Shown here piece by piece: positions 1 through 9,515 of a stretch of DNA of 57,416 nucleotides. Every line of letters starts with the position of its first letter. The first letter of the stretch is position 1. Below the pieces are notes generated by a model. The model was not told where the DNA came from. It searched no databases and worked only from the letters and a program-made list of their open reading frames with translations. A program made the position numbers and the translations under genes. Origin of the DNA: Verrucomicrobiota bacterium (GTDB lineage: Bacteria; Verrucomicrobiota; Verrucomicrobiia; Chthoniobacterales; UBA10450); the NCBI GenBank assembly GCA_003219195.1, contig QHPX01000082.1, forward strand, positions 30,340 through 87,755, written 5' to 3'.

Positions 1-1
1 C

Positions 2-793
2 AGCGCGACCGTGCAAGCTCGCGAACTCGATTCCCAAATTGAGAGCGCGCATCGCGCTTATGCGGAAGCGCGGTTAAAATTGGCCGAAGCGATGGGCGAC
101 GATCTCGGGCCGGAGACGACGCTGCCTGATGCGGAAGGGGAGCTGCAATTTGCGCCGATGATTGTCGATCTTAATGCGGAAACGGCGGCAGCGCTGAAGC
201 GGCGGGCCGATCTCAAACTTGCCCGGCTGCTTGTTCGCGCGGCCAACGAAGACGAGCGCATTATCGAAGCCGGTTATTATCCGGCGATCGCCGGCACGGT
301 TTCGGGGGAGTACATCCCGGTGTCCGGAATTCATCGCGAAGATTCCACCCGCCGAACGGAGGATCTTTCTTCGGAAATCCGCGCCGGCGCCGTTTACACA
401 TGGCGCGTTGTTGACAACGGCAAAGTGGCGGGCGCGGTGTTGAAGCAGCGCGCAGCGCGCGAGATGAACGAACTTACCTGCCGAAAATTGGAAGCAAACG
501 TCGGCCGCGAATTGTTGCGCATCCACAACGATTTGGAGAGGATCGAGGACCAGCAAAAATCGTTCGCGGCGGCTTCCGACGCCGCGGAGCAAAGCGCACA
601 CGTCGTCGAACAAAATCTGGCCGGAGGCCTGGCGTCACAGCTCGAGTACCGTCTGACCGAAACCGGTTTTTTGGAAACCAAAAGCGGGTTGCTCGATGCC
701 ATTTATCAGCACAATCTCGCTATCGCCGAATGGGATCGCGCCACCGGGCGCTATTTTCAATTTTCCGAAGACACCGCGCAAAACATGCATTAG
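2..793 (+). CDS. TolC-family outer-membrane efflux protein, 3' part
   Basis: The reading frame is open from the left edge, so the N-terminus lies outside the window; the GTG at 11 is not a convincing true start. About 260 residues are visible, rich in Ala, Glu and Arg with long helical, coiled-coil stretches alternating with short extended segments, as in the alpha-barrel and beta-barrel halves of TolC proteins. Family knowledge: such proteins form the outer-membrane duct of tripartite exporters. The gene is followed after 9 bases by an HlyD-type adaptor, an FtsX-type permease and an ABC ATPase, the usual order of a MacAB-TolC-like exporter. The substrate cannot be read from the sequence. Confidence 0.75.
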   Translation, partial: SATVQARELDSQIESAHRAYAEARLKLAEAMGDDLGPETTLPDAEGELQFAPMIVDLNAETAAALKRRADLKLARLLVRAANEDERIIEAGYYPAIAGTVSGEYIPVSGIHREDSTRRTEDLSSEIRAGAVYTWRVVDNGKVAGAVLKQRAAREMNELTCRKLEANVGRELLRIHNDLERIEDQQKSFAAASDAAEQSAHVVEQNLAGGLASQLEYRLTETGFLETKSGLLDAIYQHNLAIAEWDRATGRYFQFSEDTAQNMH

Positions 794-802
794 TTCCAGC
801 AA

Positions 803-1957
803 TTGAAGTTGCCGGAATCGAAGAAAGTTTTATGGGGCGGTGGAGCGCTGCTCGCGCTTTTTTTTGGCGTCGTCTATTACTTTTTCCTGCCGGTGGCAGA
901 AGTGACAACGGTCCGCCGCGGAACCGCTTTTGCCGCGGTGTATGGGACGGTGCGAATCGAGCCCGCGTTCGTCGTCCCGGTTCGCGCGCAAAACTCGGGA
1001 TTCATCAAGTTGGCAGACCCTTTCGCGACCGGGCGCGGGGCCATCGGCAACGGCGTTAAAACAGGCGAACTGCTGGCCACGATCGCCGATGAAGCAACCG
1101 CGCGACAACTAAAGCAGGCTCGCGCGGACCTGGAGGCGGCGAAGCAGCGCGCCGCGCTTCCCCTTCCTTCTTCGGAATTGCTCAAAGCCGCCGAAGACAA
1201 CCTGCAGCGGCTGGAGAAGGTGGTGGCGTCAGGCAATGTACCGACCGTCGAGTACGAGAAGGCGAAGACGGAAGCAAATCGATTGCGTGGCGCCGTGGAA
1301 ACCGAGCGTATCGAACGCGACCGCAATTTAGAGATGCTCGATGAAACGTGCAAAAAACTCGAGGCGCAAATGAAAAACTCCGAAGTCCGTTCGCGAATCG
1401 ACGGACTTCTCACCAACATCAAGACGATCGATGGCGAACTGGTGGCGGAGGGAAATGAACTTTTCACGGTGTCCTCGCGCAAGAACTACGTGCGCGGCGA
1501 AGTAAACGAGGAAGACGTTGGCGAAGTGAAACCAGGAATGAAAGCGATCCTGCAATTGTATGCCTATCGCACACAACAATTCGCGGCCCGGGTTTCCTCC
1601 ATCCAACCGGCGGCGGATCCGGAAACGCAACGCTACACCATCGTGCTCGAAATGGAGAAGCCGCCCGACAACCTCATGACGGGGATGACCGGAGAGATGA
1701 ACATCATTACCGGCACTCATGAAAATGTTCTGCTCGTGCCGACACGCGCCCTGCTTGTCGATCAAGCATGGATCGTGAAAGACGGCAGCGTGCAACGGCG
1801 CACAGTCAAGGTTGGTTTTCGCACGCTCGATTTCTCGGAGGCAATGAGCGGCCTTTCCGAAGGCGATCATGTCGTTCTAAGCGATCAGGACAGATTGCGG
1901 CTCGGCCAGGCGGTGCGGCAGCGCAAGATCGACATCGTCCCCTCGCAAATAAAGTGA
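803..1957 (+). CDS. HlyD/MacA-type periplasmic adaptor protein
   Basis: The 384-residue protein has one N-terminal membrane anchor (about residues 9-29), then a split biotinyl-lipoyl-like domain, a coiled-coil hairpin of about residues 100-190 rich in Glu, Lys and Arg, and a beta-barrel ending with the typical LVPTRALLV segment. This is the architecture of membrane fusion proteins that link an inner-membrane ABC transporter to TolC. The start is TTG, 9 bases after the TolC-like stop. The stop overlaps the permease start (GTGA), indicating translational coupling. The assignment to the family is firm; the transported substrate is unknown. Confidence 0.85.
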   Translation: MKLPESKKVLWGGGALLALFFGVVYYFFLPVAEVTTVRRGTAFAAVYGTVRIEPAFVVPVRAQNSGFIKLADPFATGRGAIGNGVKTGELLATIADEATARQLKQARADLEAAKQRAALPLPSSELLKAAEDNLQRLEKVVASGNVPTVEYEKAKTEANRLRGAVETERIERDRNLEMLDETCKKLEAQMKNSEVRSRIDGLLTNIKTIDGELVAEGNELFTVSSRKNYVRGEVNEEDVGEVKPGMKAILQLYAYRTQQFAARVSSIQPAADPETQRYTIVLEMEKPPDNLMTGMTGEMNIITGTHENVLLVPTRALLVDQAWIVKDGSVQRRTVKVGFRTLDFSEAMSGLSEGDHVVLSDQDRLRLGQAVRQRKIDIVPSQIK

Positions 1958-3189
1958 CCCCGCCACTTTACATCGCGATGCGCTTTCTCGTTCATCGCAA
2001 GCGCGCCTTGCTCCTCAGCCTGGCCGGCGTCGTTTTCGGCGTGGCCATTTTCATTGGCACACAGGCGCAGACCCAGGGTTTCGCCAAATACTTCATCGAC
2101 TCAAGCCTCGGCAGCAATGGCGCGGTGATTGTTCGTTCCCGCTTTCGGCCGCGCTCGCCCATGCTGGTTCCGCCCAAGAATTCCAAAATACAAGCGGCAC
2201 ATCGCAGCTATTTCGAGGGAATCGACGACGCCAGCGCGATCATGCGCGTGAGCCGCCAATTTTCCGATGTCGTTTCGTGTTCGCCGGTGCTGCGCGGGAC
2301 ACTCAGCGCGCGCTCAGGTTTTGAAAACGCGACTGTCGATCTTTTCGGGATCGATCCGGCCCTCCATCTGCAAACAACCGATCTGTCGCATCAAATTGTC
2401 GATGGAAATTTCGATGATTTTCGAAACAATCCGAATTCGATCATTCTCGGATCGAAACTGGCATCCACTCTCGATGTGAATGCGGGCGAGACGGTCCAAC
2501 TCCTGCCGCCTGGTGGCGAGTATCGTCGCCTGGTCGTCGCAGCCGTGGCCCGCAGCGGCGTCGGTTCGATCGATGCTACTCGCATTTATTCCCATGCGCG
2601 GGTCGCGCAGACGCTTTTGCACAAGCCTTACACGGCCTCGATGATCATCTATAAACTGCGCGACCCGCAACGCGCGCCGGACCTGGCGCATGATTTCGAA
2701 ACGCTGTTTCAACACGACACGCAAAGCTGGCAGGAGCGTGAAGAAAGCACGCTTCAACTTTTTCTGACCTTGCGACTCTCGGCCGCGATCACAGTGTCGT
2801 TGATCATTTTGCTGGCCGGCTTCGGAATTTTTAATGTTCTGACGATGACCGTGCTTTCGAAGGTCAAAGAGATCGCCATTTTGCGCTCGATGGGTTACCG
2901 GCGGATCGACATCAGCGCGATTTTTCTTTGGCAAGGCGCGATGATCGCCGTGACTGGGTCGATCATCGGATGCATGTTGGGCGCGCTCGCGACGTGGGGA
3001 ATTTCGCACATCCCGATTCGCATTCGTGGTTTGCTCTATGCGAACCATTTTTTGGTGACGTGGGATTGGCGACACTATGTGTGGGCAACATTGCTCGCGC
3101 TCGTGGCCGTGACACTCGCCAGTTATGTGCCGGCGCGACGCGCGGCCGAACTGCCTCCGGTGGCCACCCTTCGCGGTTCGAGCGTATGA
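1954..3189 (+). CDS. ABC transporter permease, FtsX/MacB type
   Basis: The chosen GTG start overlaps the adaptor stop as GTGA; an ATG at 1978 is the alternative and would lose eight residues. The protein of about 411 residues has an N-terminal transmembrane helix ([19 protein letters not shown]), a periplasmic domain of some 200 residues, and three C-terminal helices with the FtsX signature region around [18 protein letters not shown]. This is the MacB/LolC layout: mechanotransmission rather than transport through the membrane. Its last codons overlap the ATPase start (ATGA). The final 22 residues ([15 protein letters not shown]...) recur in diverged form at the end of the next gene, which is discussed as a finding. 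Confidence 0.85.
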   Translation: MTPPLYIAMRFLVHRKRALLLSLAGVVFGVAIFIGTQAQTQGFAKYFIDSSLGSNGAVIVRSRFRPRSPMLVPPKNSKIQAAHRSYFEGIDDASAIMRVSRQFSDVVSCSPVLRGTLSARSGFENATVDLFGIDPALHLQTTDLSHQIVDGNFDDFRNNPNSIILGSKLASTLDVNAGETVQLLPPGGEYRRLVVAAVARSGVGSIDATRIYSHARVAQTLLHKPYTASMIIYKLRDPQRAPDLAHDFETLFQHDTQSWQEREESTLQLFLTLRLSAAITVSLIILLAGFGIFNVLTMTVLSKVKEIAILRSMGYRRIDISAIFLWQGAMIAVTGSIIGCMLGALATWGISHIPIRIRGLLYANHFLVTWDWRHYVWATLLALVAVTLASYVPARRAAELPPVATLRGSSV

Positions 3190-3935
3190 ATACTGACGTT
3201 TGTCTCAGCTGCCACAAGATTGAGCGGTATCTCGGAGAGGAGGAATCGCGCGTGCATGCGTTGCGCGGCGTCTCGCTCGATCTCGAGCCCGGCAGCATCC
3301 ACGCCGTTGTCGGCCCATCGGGATGCGGCAAGAGCACGTTGCTCTACATTCTCGGTCTGCTCGATCCGCCCGACGCTGGGCGCGTTTCAATCGAATCGGA
3401 GCAAATGTTGCATCTGAGCGATGACGAGCTAGCGCATAAGCGGAACGAATTCATCGGATTTATTTTTCAATTCCATTTCTTGATGGAAGACTTCAGTGCG
3501 GAGGAGAACGTGATGATACCGATGCGCAGGCTCGGACGGCTTTCCGATGCGGAGATGCGCGAGCGAGCGGCTCGCTTGCTGGGAGCGGTTGGCCTAGGCG
3601 ACAAACTTCGCAGACCGAGCCGCCATCTCTCCGGTGGCGAGCAGCAACGCGTGGCCATCGCGCGCGCGCTGGCGAACGATCCACGGGTAATTCTAGCCGA
3701 CGAACCAACCGGCAACCTCGACACGGCCAATTCCGATCGCGCCTTTGAATTACTGCAAAATATCGTGCAGGAAGGCGGGAAAGCACTGCTTCTGGCCACG
3801 CACAATCCAGTCATCGCCGAAGCCTGTGATTGGATCCACGAGATGAAAGACGGCTGCATCATCGCCAGTTATGTCCCAGCGCGCCGCACCGCCGGGCTCC
3901 CGCCTGTCGATACCGTCCGTGGATCGAGCGGCTAA
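3186..3935 (+). CDS. ABC transporter ATPase with a permease-derived C-terminal tail
   Basis: The 249-residue protein is a LolD/MacB-type ATPase: Walker [10 protein letters not shown], signature [15 protein letters not shown], Walker [13 protein letters not shown] and the H-loop THN are all present. It overlaps the permease by ATGA, so the two probably form one transporter. After residues MKDG near the end it departs from its paralogue at 5162-5873 and ends in [16 protein letters not shown], which matches the end of the FtsX permease ([16 protein letters not shown]) rather than any ATPase end. The simplest reading is that a deletion joined this ATPase to the last 22 codons of a lost second permease. 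All catalytic motifs are intact, so it may still work. Confidence 0.85.
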   Translation: MNTDVCLSCHKIERYLGEEESRVHALRGVSLDLEPGSIHAVVGPSGCGKSTLLYILGLLDPPDAGRVSIESEQMLHLSDDELAHKRNEFIGFIFQFHFLMEDFSAEENVMIPMRRLGRLSDAEMRERAARLLGAVGLGDKLRRPSRHLSGGEQQRVAIARALANDPRVILADEPTGNLDTANSDRAFELLQNIVQEGGKALLLATHNPVIAEACDWIHEMKDGCIIASYVPARRTAGLPPVDTVRGSSG

Positions 3936-4105
3936 CCAGTGCGAAGCAAGCAGGACAAACACTGCTTCGCCCAAGATGGATCGAGGCCTTCTGACCGACC
4001 TGGTTTTGGATGTGACAGAAGGGGATAACCCCGTAAGATACTCCGCTCGGCCCCAAACGTGGGAACTCGCCCACGCACCAGGACCAAAGAAAAAATCTGC
4101 GACCA

Positions 4106-5161
4106 ATGAAACTTCTCAACAAAATCGGCCGCGAATTTTCCGGTTACAATGTTTTCGAATCGGGCAAGCGTCTGCTCGATCGGAAGCCACTCCAATGCAG
4201 CCTTTATGTCACGGACCGCTGCAACCTCGATTGCGCATATTGCACCGAATACAACAATAGCCGTCCACACCCGACGCTGGAAAATCTCAAGACCTGGATT
4301 CGAAAAATTCGCGACTTGGGCACGATGCGAATCGCTCTCGTCGGCGGTGAGCCACTCCTTCATCCAGACATTGTGGAGATCGTTCGTTATTGTCGGAAGC
4401 TCGGCTTTGCGACGAGTCTCACAACGAATGGCTTCCTTCTTACTCGCAAGTTGGTTGTCGCGCTTGAAGATGCCGGTTTGCAGGTCTTGCAAATCAGTGT
4501 CGACCGGATGACACCAAGCGCGATCACGAAGAAGTCCTTCAAGACCATTCTCCCGAAGCTCGACTATTTTCGGGATTCCAAAATCAGTTTGCACATCACT
4601 GGGGTTATCTGTCAGGATACGCTGGCCGACTCGAGAGCGGTTCTAGAGACTGGATTGTCGCGCGGCATCCCGACCGAGGTGCGTCTGGTTCATGCCGATC
4701 CGCTCAGTCGCTTTCGCGTCGAGCGTGGTTCACGCGAAGAACTCGAAGAATTTGTGGATTCGATGATTGAACGAAAGCGTCGCGGCGAAAAGATCCACAC
4801 CAGTGAAGCGATTCTTAATTACCAGCGAAGTCTGCTGCGCGGAGAGCATGTCGAGTGGACGTGCATGGCGGGCTACAAATTGTTCTTCGTCTCCGCGCAG
4901 GGAAAATTTTGGATCTGCAGCATGGTGCACACGGACAAAGACATCATGGACGTCACGCTGGAGGACCTCTATGCGAATTATCGCAAAAAATCGTGCCAGC
5001 AGGGCTGTGGCGTTTATTGCGCTGTCAGTACCTCACTTCTCGTTAAGAAGCCTGCGGCCGTCCTCGGCAAGGAAATTGTCGCCCGGGCCAGACGCATTCC
5101 AGGCTTGGTTCGACAGGCGGTCGGTTCGGAAGACTTGGACAAAAGCAGTGTTGCCTCTTAA
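4106..5161 (+). CDS. radical SAM protein with twitch/SPASM-like C-terminus
   Basis: The 351-residue protein carries the radical SAM cluster motif CNLDCAYC (Cys39, Cys43, Cys46) followed by the GGEPLLHPD segment that helps bind S-adenosylmethionine. The C-terminal part has C-x12-G-x4-C (CMAGYKLFFVSA then GKFWIC) and then CQQGCGVYC, which fits an auxiliary iron-sulfur cluster of twitch or SPASM type. Enzymes of this kind modify peptides, sugars or lipids, and the substrate here is not evident. The 170 bases upstream contain no convincing precursor-peptide gene. It sits between an intact and a broken ABC ATPase gene, apparently inserted between the ends of a second, decayed permease-ATPase pair. 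Confidence 0.85.
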   Translation: MKLLNKIGREFSGYNVFESGKRLLDRKPLQCSLYVTDRCNLDCAYCTEYNNSRPHPTLENLKTWIRKIRDLGTMRIALVGGEPLLHPDIVEIVRYCRKLGFATSLTTNGFLLTRKLVVALEDAGLQVLQISVDRMTPSAITKKSFKTILPKLDYFRDSKISLHITGVICQDTLADSRAVLETGLSRGIPTEVRLVHADPLSRFRVERGSREELEEFVDSMIERKRRGEKIHTSEAILNYQRSLLRGEHVEWTCMAGYKLFFVSAQGKFWICSMVHTDKDIMDVTLEDLYANYRKKSCQQGCGVYCAVSTSLLVKKPAAVLGKEIVARARRIPGLVRQAVGSEDLDKSSVAS

Positions 5162-5873
5162 CACTGACCTAACTCCATCAAGTCGAACGCTATCTCGGCG
5201 AAGAGGAATCGCGCGTGCACGCGCTACGCGGAGTTTCTCTCACGTTGGACCCGGCAACCATCCACGCAGTCGTCGGACCATCTGGCTGCGGGAAGAGCAC
5301 GCTCCTTTATATTCTCGGACTACTCGATCAACTCGACGGCGGCTGGGTCACAATTAAATCGGAGCTAATCTCGCACTTGCGTGACAACGTACTCGCACGC
5401 AAGCGGAACGAATTGATCGGGTTCATCTTTCAGTTCCATTTTTTGATGGAGGACTTCACCGCGCAGGAAAATGTTATGATTCGATGCGCCGACTTGGGCG
5501 TCTCACGGAAAATGAAATGCGAGATCGCGCGGCAGAATTGCTCGATGCCGTCGACCTTGGAAATAAGCTTTCACGTCCCAGCCGTCATCTTTCCGGCGGC
5601 GAACAGCAACGCGTGGCGGTCTCGCGCGCCCTGGCGAACGATCCACGCGTTATCCTCGCCGATGAACCTACCGGGAATCTCGATACCGCGAACTCGATGC
5701 GCGCCTTCGAGCTTCCGCAAGAAATGGTGACGCGGGGTGAAAAGGCTTTGCTCCTCGTCACGCACAATCCATCGATTGCCGAGGCCTGCGATTGGATTCA
5801 CGAGATGAAGGACGGACGGATTGTCGCTAGCCACGCGCGCGGTCAACGCATCTCAGTGCTGGCGGACACCTGA
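5162..5873 (+). pseudogene. second ABC ATPase copy, frameshifted and without start
   Basis: This is a paralogue of the ATPase at 3186-3935. Reading from [12 protein letters not shown] it keeps Walker A (GPSGCGKST), the [11 protein letters not shown]-loop region, [15 protein letters not shown] and DEPTGNLD. Two lesions are visible. The first codons are missing, with an in-frame TAA just upstream of CTCCATCAAGTC. One base is also lost near 5480 (ATTCGATG where the intact copy has ATACCGATG), which moves the rest into another frame. It keeps what appears to be the native ATPase end (MKDGRIVASHARGQRIS). Its last 31 bases overlap the convergent flippase gene. Either half alone would be inactive. 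Confidence 0.85.
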
Positions 5874-7459
5874 CCTCTACTCGCGATCTCTCTCACTGGC
5901 TCCGCTCCTACCGCTTCTTTTCTTTTGAAAAGCTGATCGAGAACAGCATGATCACTCGGATCCAGTCCGATAAGACGCCAGACGAAGAAATATCCTGCAA
6001 GATAAAGTCCGGCGGCCGCCAGCTCCGACCACCATCCATGAATCGTGAAGCGGAGGAGCAAAGCGAGGGGGAGTGGGGCGAGCGCGGCGAGCCACGGTTT
6101 GACGAGCGCTTGCCAAGGCCAACGCCATTCGAGGAGCCAGGAGATCTCGACCCGTCGGAGGACCCCCTTAATCAGATAGGGGAAGAAAATCGCGAGCGCC
6201 GCTCCGAGCGCACCGAAGGCTGGAATTAGCTTGAGATTCAAACTGACGGCGGCGACGAAGGCGATGGTGGAGTTCATCAGATTAATCTTCGGCCGCTCGA
6301 CCATAAGAATCGTCTCGCCAAGGCCCATGAAAGCATTCAGCACGCAAGCTCCTCCGATGATCGCCACCCACAAGCCACCTCGGTGGAACGCGGTGCCGAA
6401 AATCGTCATGATCATACCTCCCGCCAGAGCTAGGACGACGAGCGCTGGCAGTAATCCCGCGAGCATCCAGCGCGCGAGGTATCCGTAACTCGCCTCAGCA
6501 TCGCGGATCTGGCCAGCTGCGATTTGGCGCGCGACGATGGGCGTAAAGATCGGGGTAAAGGACTGGCTCACCTTTCGCAGGCCGCTCCCGACTTCGACCG
6601 CCGCTGCGTAGATACCCAGCGTCTCCAGCGTCACGCCGGGCGCGCGTCCGACGAACCAGCCGAGCATGATGAGGTCGATGCGCATGATGCCAATATTAAG
6701 CAAGTCGTAGAGGGCAATCGGCGCCGAGGCACGAAGGAGCAGGGGCACGAGGTCATCGTTAGGTGAGCGCGGTATGGGTGCGAACGTGAACAAACGCCGC
6801 GCGAGCGCGAAAGCGACGAGCCCAGACGCGAGAGTCCCTGCGATGGCGGCGATTTCCGGCGCGAGTTGTCTTGCGCCGAGCGCAAACGCCAGGAGGAGCG
6901 CGGCCGCCGTGCCGAAGCTTTCCGTCAGGCCCCGCGAGTAGATGTCATGGTGCATCACTGTCATCCCACGCGACAAGGCTGTGCTTACGCGATAAAGCGT
7001 GACACCTGGTAAGGCGAGCAGCATTACGGCAGTTGCTCGCACAAACTCTGTCCGCATCCCAATGGAAAGCCCGAACGTCCAGACGGCCCAGAATCCGCCG
7101 ATCGCCAGTAGAACGCTGCTAGTGAAGGAGATTGCGAGCGCCGTCTTCATGACCCGACGGCTGCTGGCGCGATCGTTGACTCCTTCCGCCTTCGCGATGA
7201 ATGCAATCGCACTGTAGTCGAATCCTAGCGTGGAAAACTTGCTCACCAGGTCCATGGTTGCCCACGCCAGACCAAAGATGCCAAGGACCGCGCTGCCGAG
7301 CAGCCGCGCGACCAGAAAGGTGAAGATCCCGCGGAGATTGGAAGCAAGAAAGGCGATCGTGTTGATGAACGCGCCGCGCGCAAGCGCTGCTCCGTGCACG
7401 GAATAGTCTGGTGCCAACGTTTTAGGCACAGAGTCCGCGTCTCGATCCATGTCCGTCAT
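5843..7459 (-). CDS. polysaccharide flippase, Wzx/MATE-like membrane protein
   Basis: The protein of about 538 residues is almost entirely hydrophobic, with some 12-14 predicted membrane helices and few charged loops, as in the oligosaccharidyl-lipid flippase superfamily. The N-terminal segment ARGAFINTIAFLASNLRGIFT is typical of the first helix of Wzx-like proteins. The ATG at 7459 overlaps the stop of the glycosyltransferase (ATGA), so the two genes are co-translated. Family role: moving lipid-linked sugar chains across the inner membrane. With a GT4 enzyme directly upstream, it probably belongs to a small surface-glycan unit. Confidence 0.85.
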   Translation of the reverse strand: MTDMDRDADSVPKTLAPDYSVHGAALARGAFINTIAFLASNLRGIFTFLVARLLGSAVLGIFGLAWATMDLVSKFSTLGFDYSAIAFIAKAEGVNDRASSRRVMKTALAISFTSSVLLAIGGFWAVWTFGLSIGMRTEFVRATAVMLLALPGVTLYRVSTALSRGMTVMHHDIYSRGLTESFGTAAALLLAFALGARQLAPEIAAIAGTLASGLVAFALARRLFTFAPIPRSPNDDLVPLLLRASAPIALYDLLNIGIMRIDLIMLGWFVGRAPGVTLETLGIYAAAVEVGSGLRKVSQSFTPIFTPIVARQIAAGQIRDAEASYGYLARWMLAGLLPALVVLALAGGMIMTIFGTAFHRGGLWVAIIGGACVLNAFMGLGETILMVERPKINLMNSTIAFVAAVSLNLKLIPAFGALGAALAIFFPYLIKGVLRRVEISWLLEWRWPWQALVKPWLAALAPLPLALLLRFTIHGWWSELAAAGLYLAGYFFVWRLIGLDPSDHAVLDQLFKRKEAVGAEPVREIASRGQVSASTEMR

Positions 7460-8616
7460 GGGCGTCGGGCCGCTGCATCGCGGTAAACCTTTAGTGTCTC
7501 GCGTGCGCAATGGTCCCAGGAAAAATCCTGAGCGCGGGACAACCCTTGTTCGCCGAGAGATTGGCGCAGACCGCTTGACCTGACGAAATCACGCAGCGCG
7601 CGAGCGAGCGCGTCGAAATCGCCCGCCGGGAAAAGGACGGCCGTGCTGGCCGTGATCTCGCGGAGCGGCGCAATATCGCTCGCCACTACGGGACAACCGC
7701 ACGCCATGGCTTCTAAAACTGGCAGTCCGAACCCTTCGTAAATCGACGGTTGAATCAGGCCGCCAGCAGCTTGAATGAGCGTGACCAAATCTTCACGTGC
7801 GATCGTATCCAGCCAGACAATTCGATCAGCGACGTGCAGGCGATTTGCCAGCCCCACGAGCCCGTCCCTTGCCTTGCGACTCTGCACAAGCACAAGCCGC
7901 CATGGACGCGGGACCGCGTTCGCGAAAGCTGCGATCGCGAGGTCGTGCCGCTTGCTCGGCGTGTTCGACCCAATGACCAACAAGTAGGGCGATTCCGCTC
8001 CGCTGAGACACGCCGCTCGCTCCTTTGCCACGGCCAGGTCTTCAGGTGGGCGAAAGCAGGCGTCCGACGCCGACCAAATCACGGTCAAACGTGCCGCAGC
8101 CTCGGGGAGCAGCATGCAAATACGGTCAGCGGTCGCCTTGCTCTGAGCGACCAAACGAGTCGCCTGCCGGAGCGCGCGCCAAATCGCCTGCCGGAAGTAG
8201 ACGCTCTTCACGACGCGCTCGAGACCTTGCAAGTGCAGGTCAGGTCTTTCAATCGCCATCACATCGTGAACAGTCACCACACTCGCGCATGGCAGGCCGC
8301 GCGGCATCGTGTTATGTGGACTGTGGAAGACATCGACGTTCGTGAAAGATGCGTAGCACTGGGGCCAGATCACTGTCCATGGCGCAGTCGGTCCCGCCCG
8401 AATTGTCACCGCCGAGGTGTTCGCTGCACGCGAGAGCGGCCGAGGGGCGAGCGGATGCGCCCAGAACAGAAAATGATCGGAGTGAGCCAGATCCGGCAAC
8501 CTGTCTACCAAAGCGTGCACATAAGCACCGATGCCGCTCGGTTTTTCTCGGACGTATCGCGCGTCGATGGCGACCCGCAAAGAGTTCGTGGAGCGAGATG
8601 GCGGGGCCCGGTACAT
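7456..8616 (-). CDS. glycosyltransferase family 4
   Basis: The 386-residue protein has an N-terminal Rossmann half beginning RVAIDARYVREKPSGIGAYV, the glycine-rich entry of GT-B glycosyltransferases. The C-terminal half carries the retaining GT4 signature EGFGLPVLEAMACG followed by CPVVASDIAPLREI, where the Glu residues hold the nucleotide-sugar phosphate. It is thus a retaining glycosyltransferase of GT4 type that builds a surface glycan at the inner-membrane face. It is co-translated with the flippase. Donor and acceptor sugars cannot be predicted. The start ATG is 95 bases from the divergent SDR gene, so both promoters must lie in that short gap. Confidence 0.9.
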   Translation of the reverse strand: MYRAPPSRSTNSLRVAIDARYVREKPSGIGAYVHALVDRLPDLAHSDHFLFWAHPLAPRPLSRAANTSAVTIRAGPTAPWTVIWPQCYASFTNVDVFHSPHNTMPRGLPCASVVTVHDVMAIERPDLHLQGLERVVKSVYFRQAIWRALRQATRLVAQSKATADRICMLLPEAAARLTVIWSASDACFRPPEDLAVAKERAACLSGAESPYLLVIGSNTPSKRHDLAIAAFANAVPRPWRLVLVQSRKARDGLVGLANRLHVADRIVWLDTIAREDLVTLIQAAGGLIQPSIYEGFGLPVLEAMACGCPVVASDIAPLREITASTAVLFPAGDFDALARALRDFVRSSGLRQSLGEQGLSRAQDFSWDHCARETLKVYRDAAARRP

Positions 8617-8711
8617 TATGCTGTGCGGAGGGGGTTACTTCCAAGTCTGGTTGTAGTGAAGGCTTTCAATAGGATAATCGGATTTTACACGTTGGAACGA
8701 ACGGAAGCAGC

Positions 8712-9515
8712 ATGAAGAAAATATTTCTGACCGGCGCCAGTTCTGGGATCGGGAAAGCAATCGCAATGGCTCTCACCGAACAAGGACACGAAGTCTGGGG
8801 CACCTCGCGCGACGCTTCACGTTTGCCAAATATTTCTCGTCTTCATCCCGTGGGATTCGATTTGTCCGATCCTCGCTCGATCGAGGCTGCCTTCAATTCC
8901 GCTCTGGCCCAAGCTGGTCATTTTGATGTCGTGATCAACAACGCGGGCGCCGGTCATTTTGGCCCGGCGGAAAATCTTTCCGCGGAGACGATCGCAAACC
9001 AATTTCAATTGCTCGTTTTCGGACACGTTCAATTGATGCAACTCGCGCTGGCGGCGATGCGCGCACGGGAACACGGCCTGATCATTAATGTCACTTCACT
9101 TGCTTCGCGATTGCCCGTCCCATTTATGGCTGCATATAACGCGGCCAAAGCAGCCATGGCCGCGTTCACCATGTCGATCCAACTCGAGCTGCCGGATTCC
9201 CGAGTGCGAATTATCGATCTTCAGCCGGGCGATATCTGCACCGAGTTCAACAGCGCGGTGGACAAACGCGCGCAACATGATTCACGATACGAAGCAGAAG
9301 TCGCGAAAACGTGGGTCATGGTCGAACGCAACATGGCGGCGGCGCCAAAACCGGAGTTGGTCGCGGGGCATGTCCTCAAATTCATCGATCAGGCGAGTCC
9401 GCCGCCGCGTGTAACCGTCGGTGATACTTTTCAGTCCAAGCTCGCGCCGTTCATTTTCCGGTTCCTCCCGCAGCGCGTCCGTATCTGGGGATTGAAAAAA
9501 TATTATGGGCTATGA
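8712..9515 (+). CDS. short-chain dehydrogenase/reductase, candidate 3-ketosphinganine reductase
   Basis: The 267-residue classical SDR has the nucleotide motif TGASSGIG at residues 8-15, the structural NNAG, and the catalytic Ser ... Tyr-x3-Lys (VTSLAS ... YNAAK). The C-terminal segment is long and basic, as in SDRs acting on lipids. It overlaps the next gene by ATGA. The classical-SDR call is firm. A role as 3-ketodihydrosphingosine reductase is an inference from the serine-palmitoyltransferase-like gene 4 kb away; eukaryotic KDSR is also a classical SDR. Many other lipid or sugar substrates are possible. Confidence 0.85.
   Translation: MKKIFLTGASSGIGKAIAMALTEQGHEVWGTSRDASRLPNISRLHPVGFDLSDPRSIEAAFNSALAQAGHFDVVINNAGAGHFGPAENLSAETIANQFQLLVFGHVQLMQLALAAMRAREHGLIINVTSLASRLPVPFMAAYNAAKAAMAAFTMSIQLELPDSRVRIIDLQPGDICTEFNSAVDKRAQHDSRYEAEVAKTWVMVERNMAAAPKPELVAGHVLKFIDQASPPPRVTVGDTFQSKLAPFIFRFLPQRVRIWGLKKYYGL

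Noticed and set aside
3936-4105. A precursor-peptide gene before the radical SAM gene
   Set aside because: The ATG frame at 3976 has no leader-core character and overlaps the radical SAM gene in another frame.
7750-8715. 321-codon plus-strand frame
   Set aside because: It is antisense to the GT4 gene and shows no domain.
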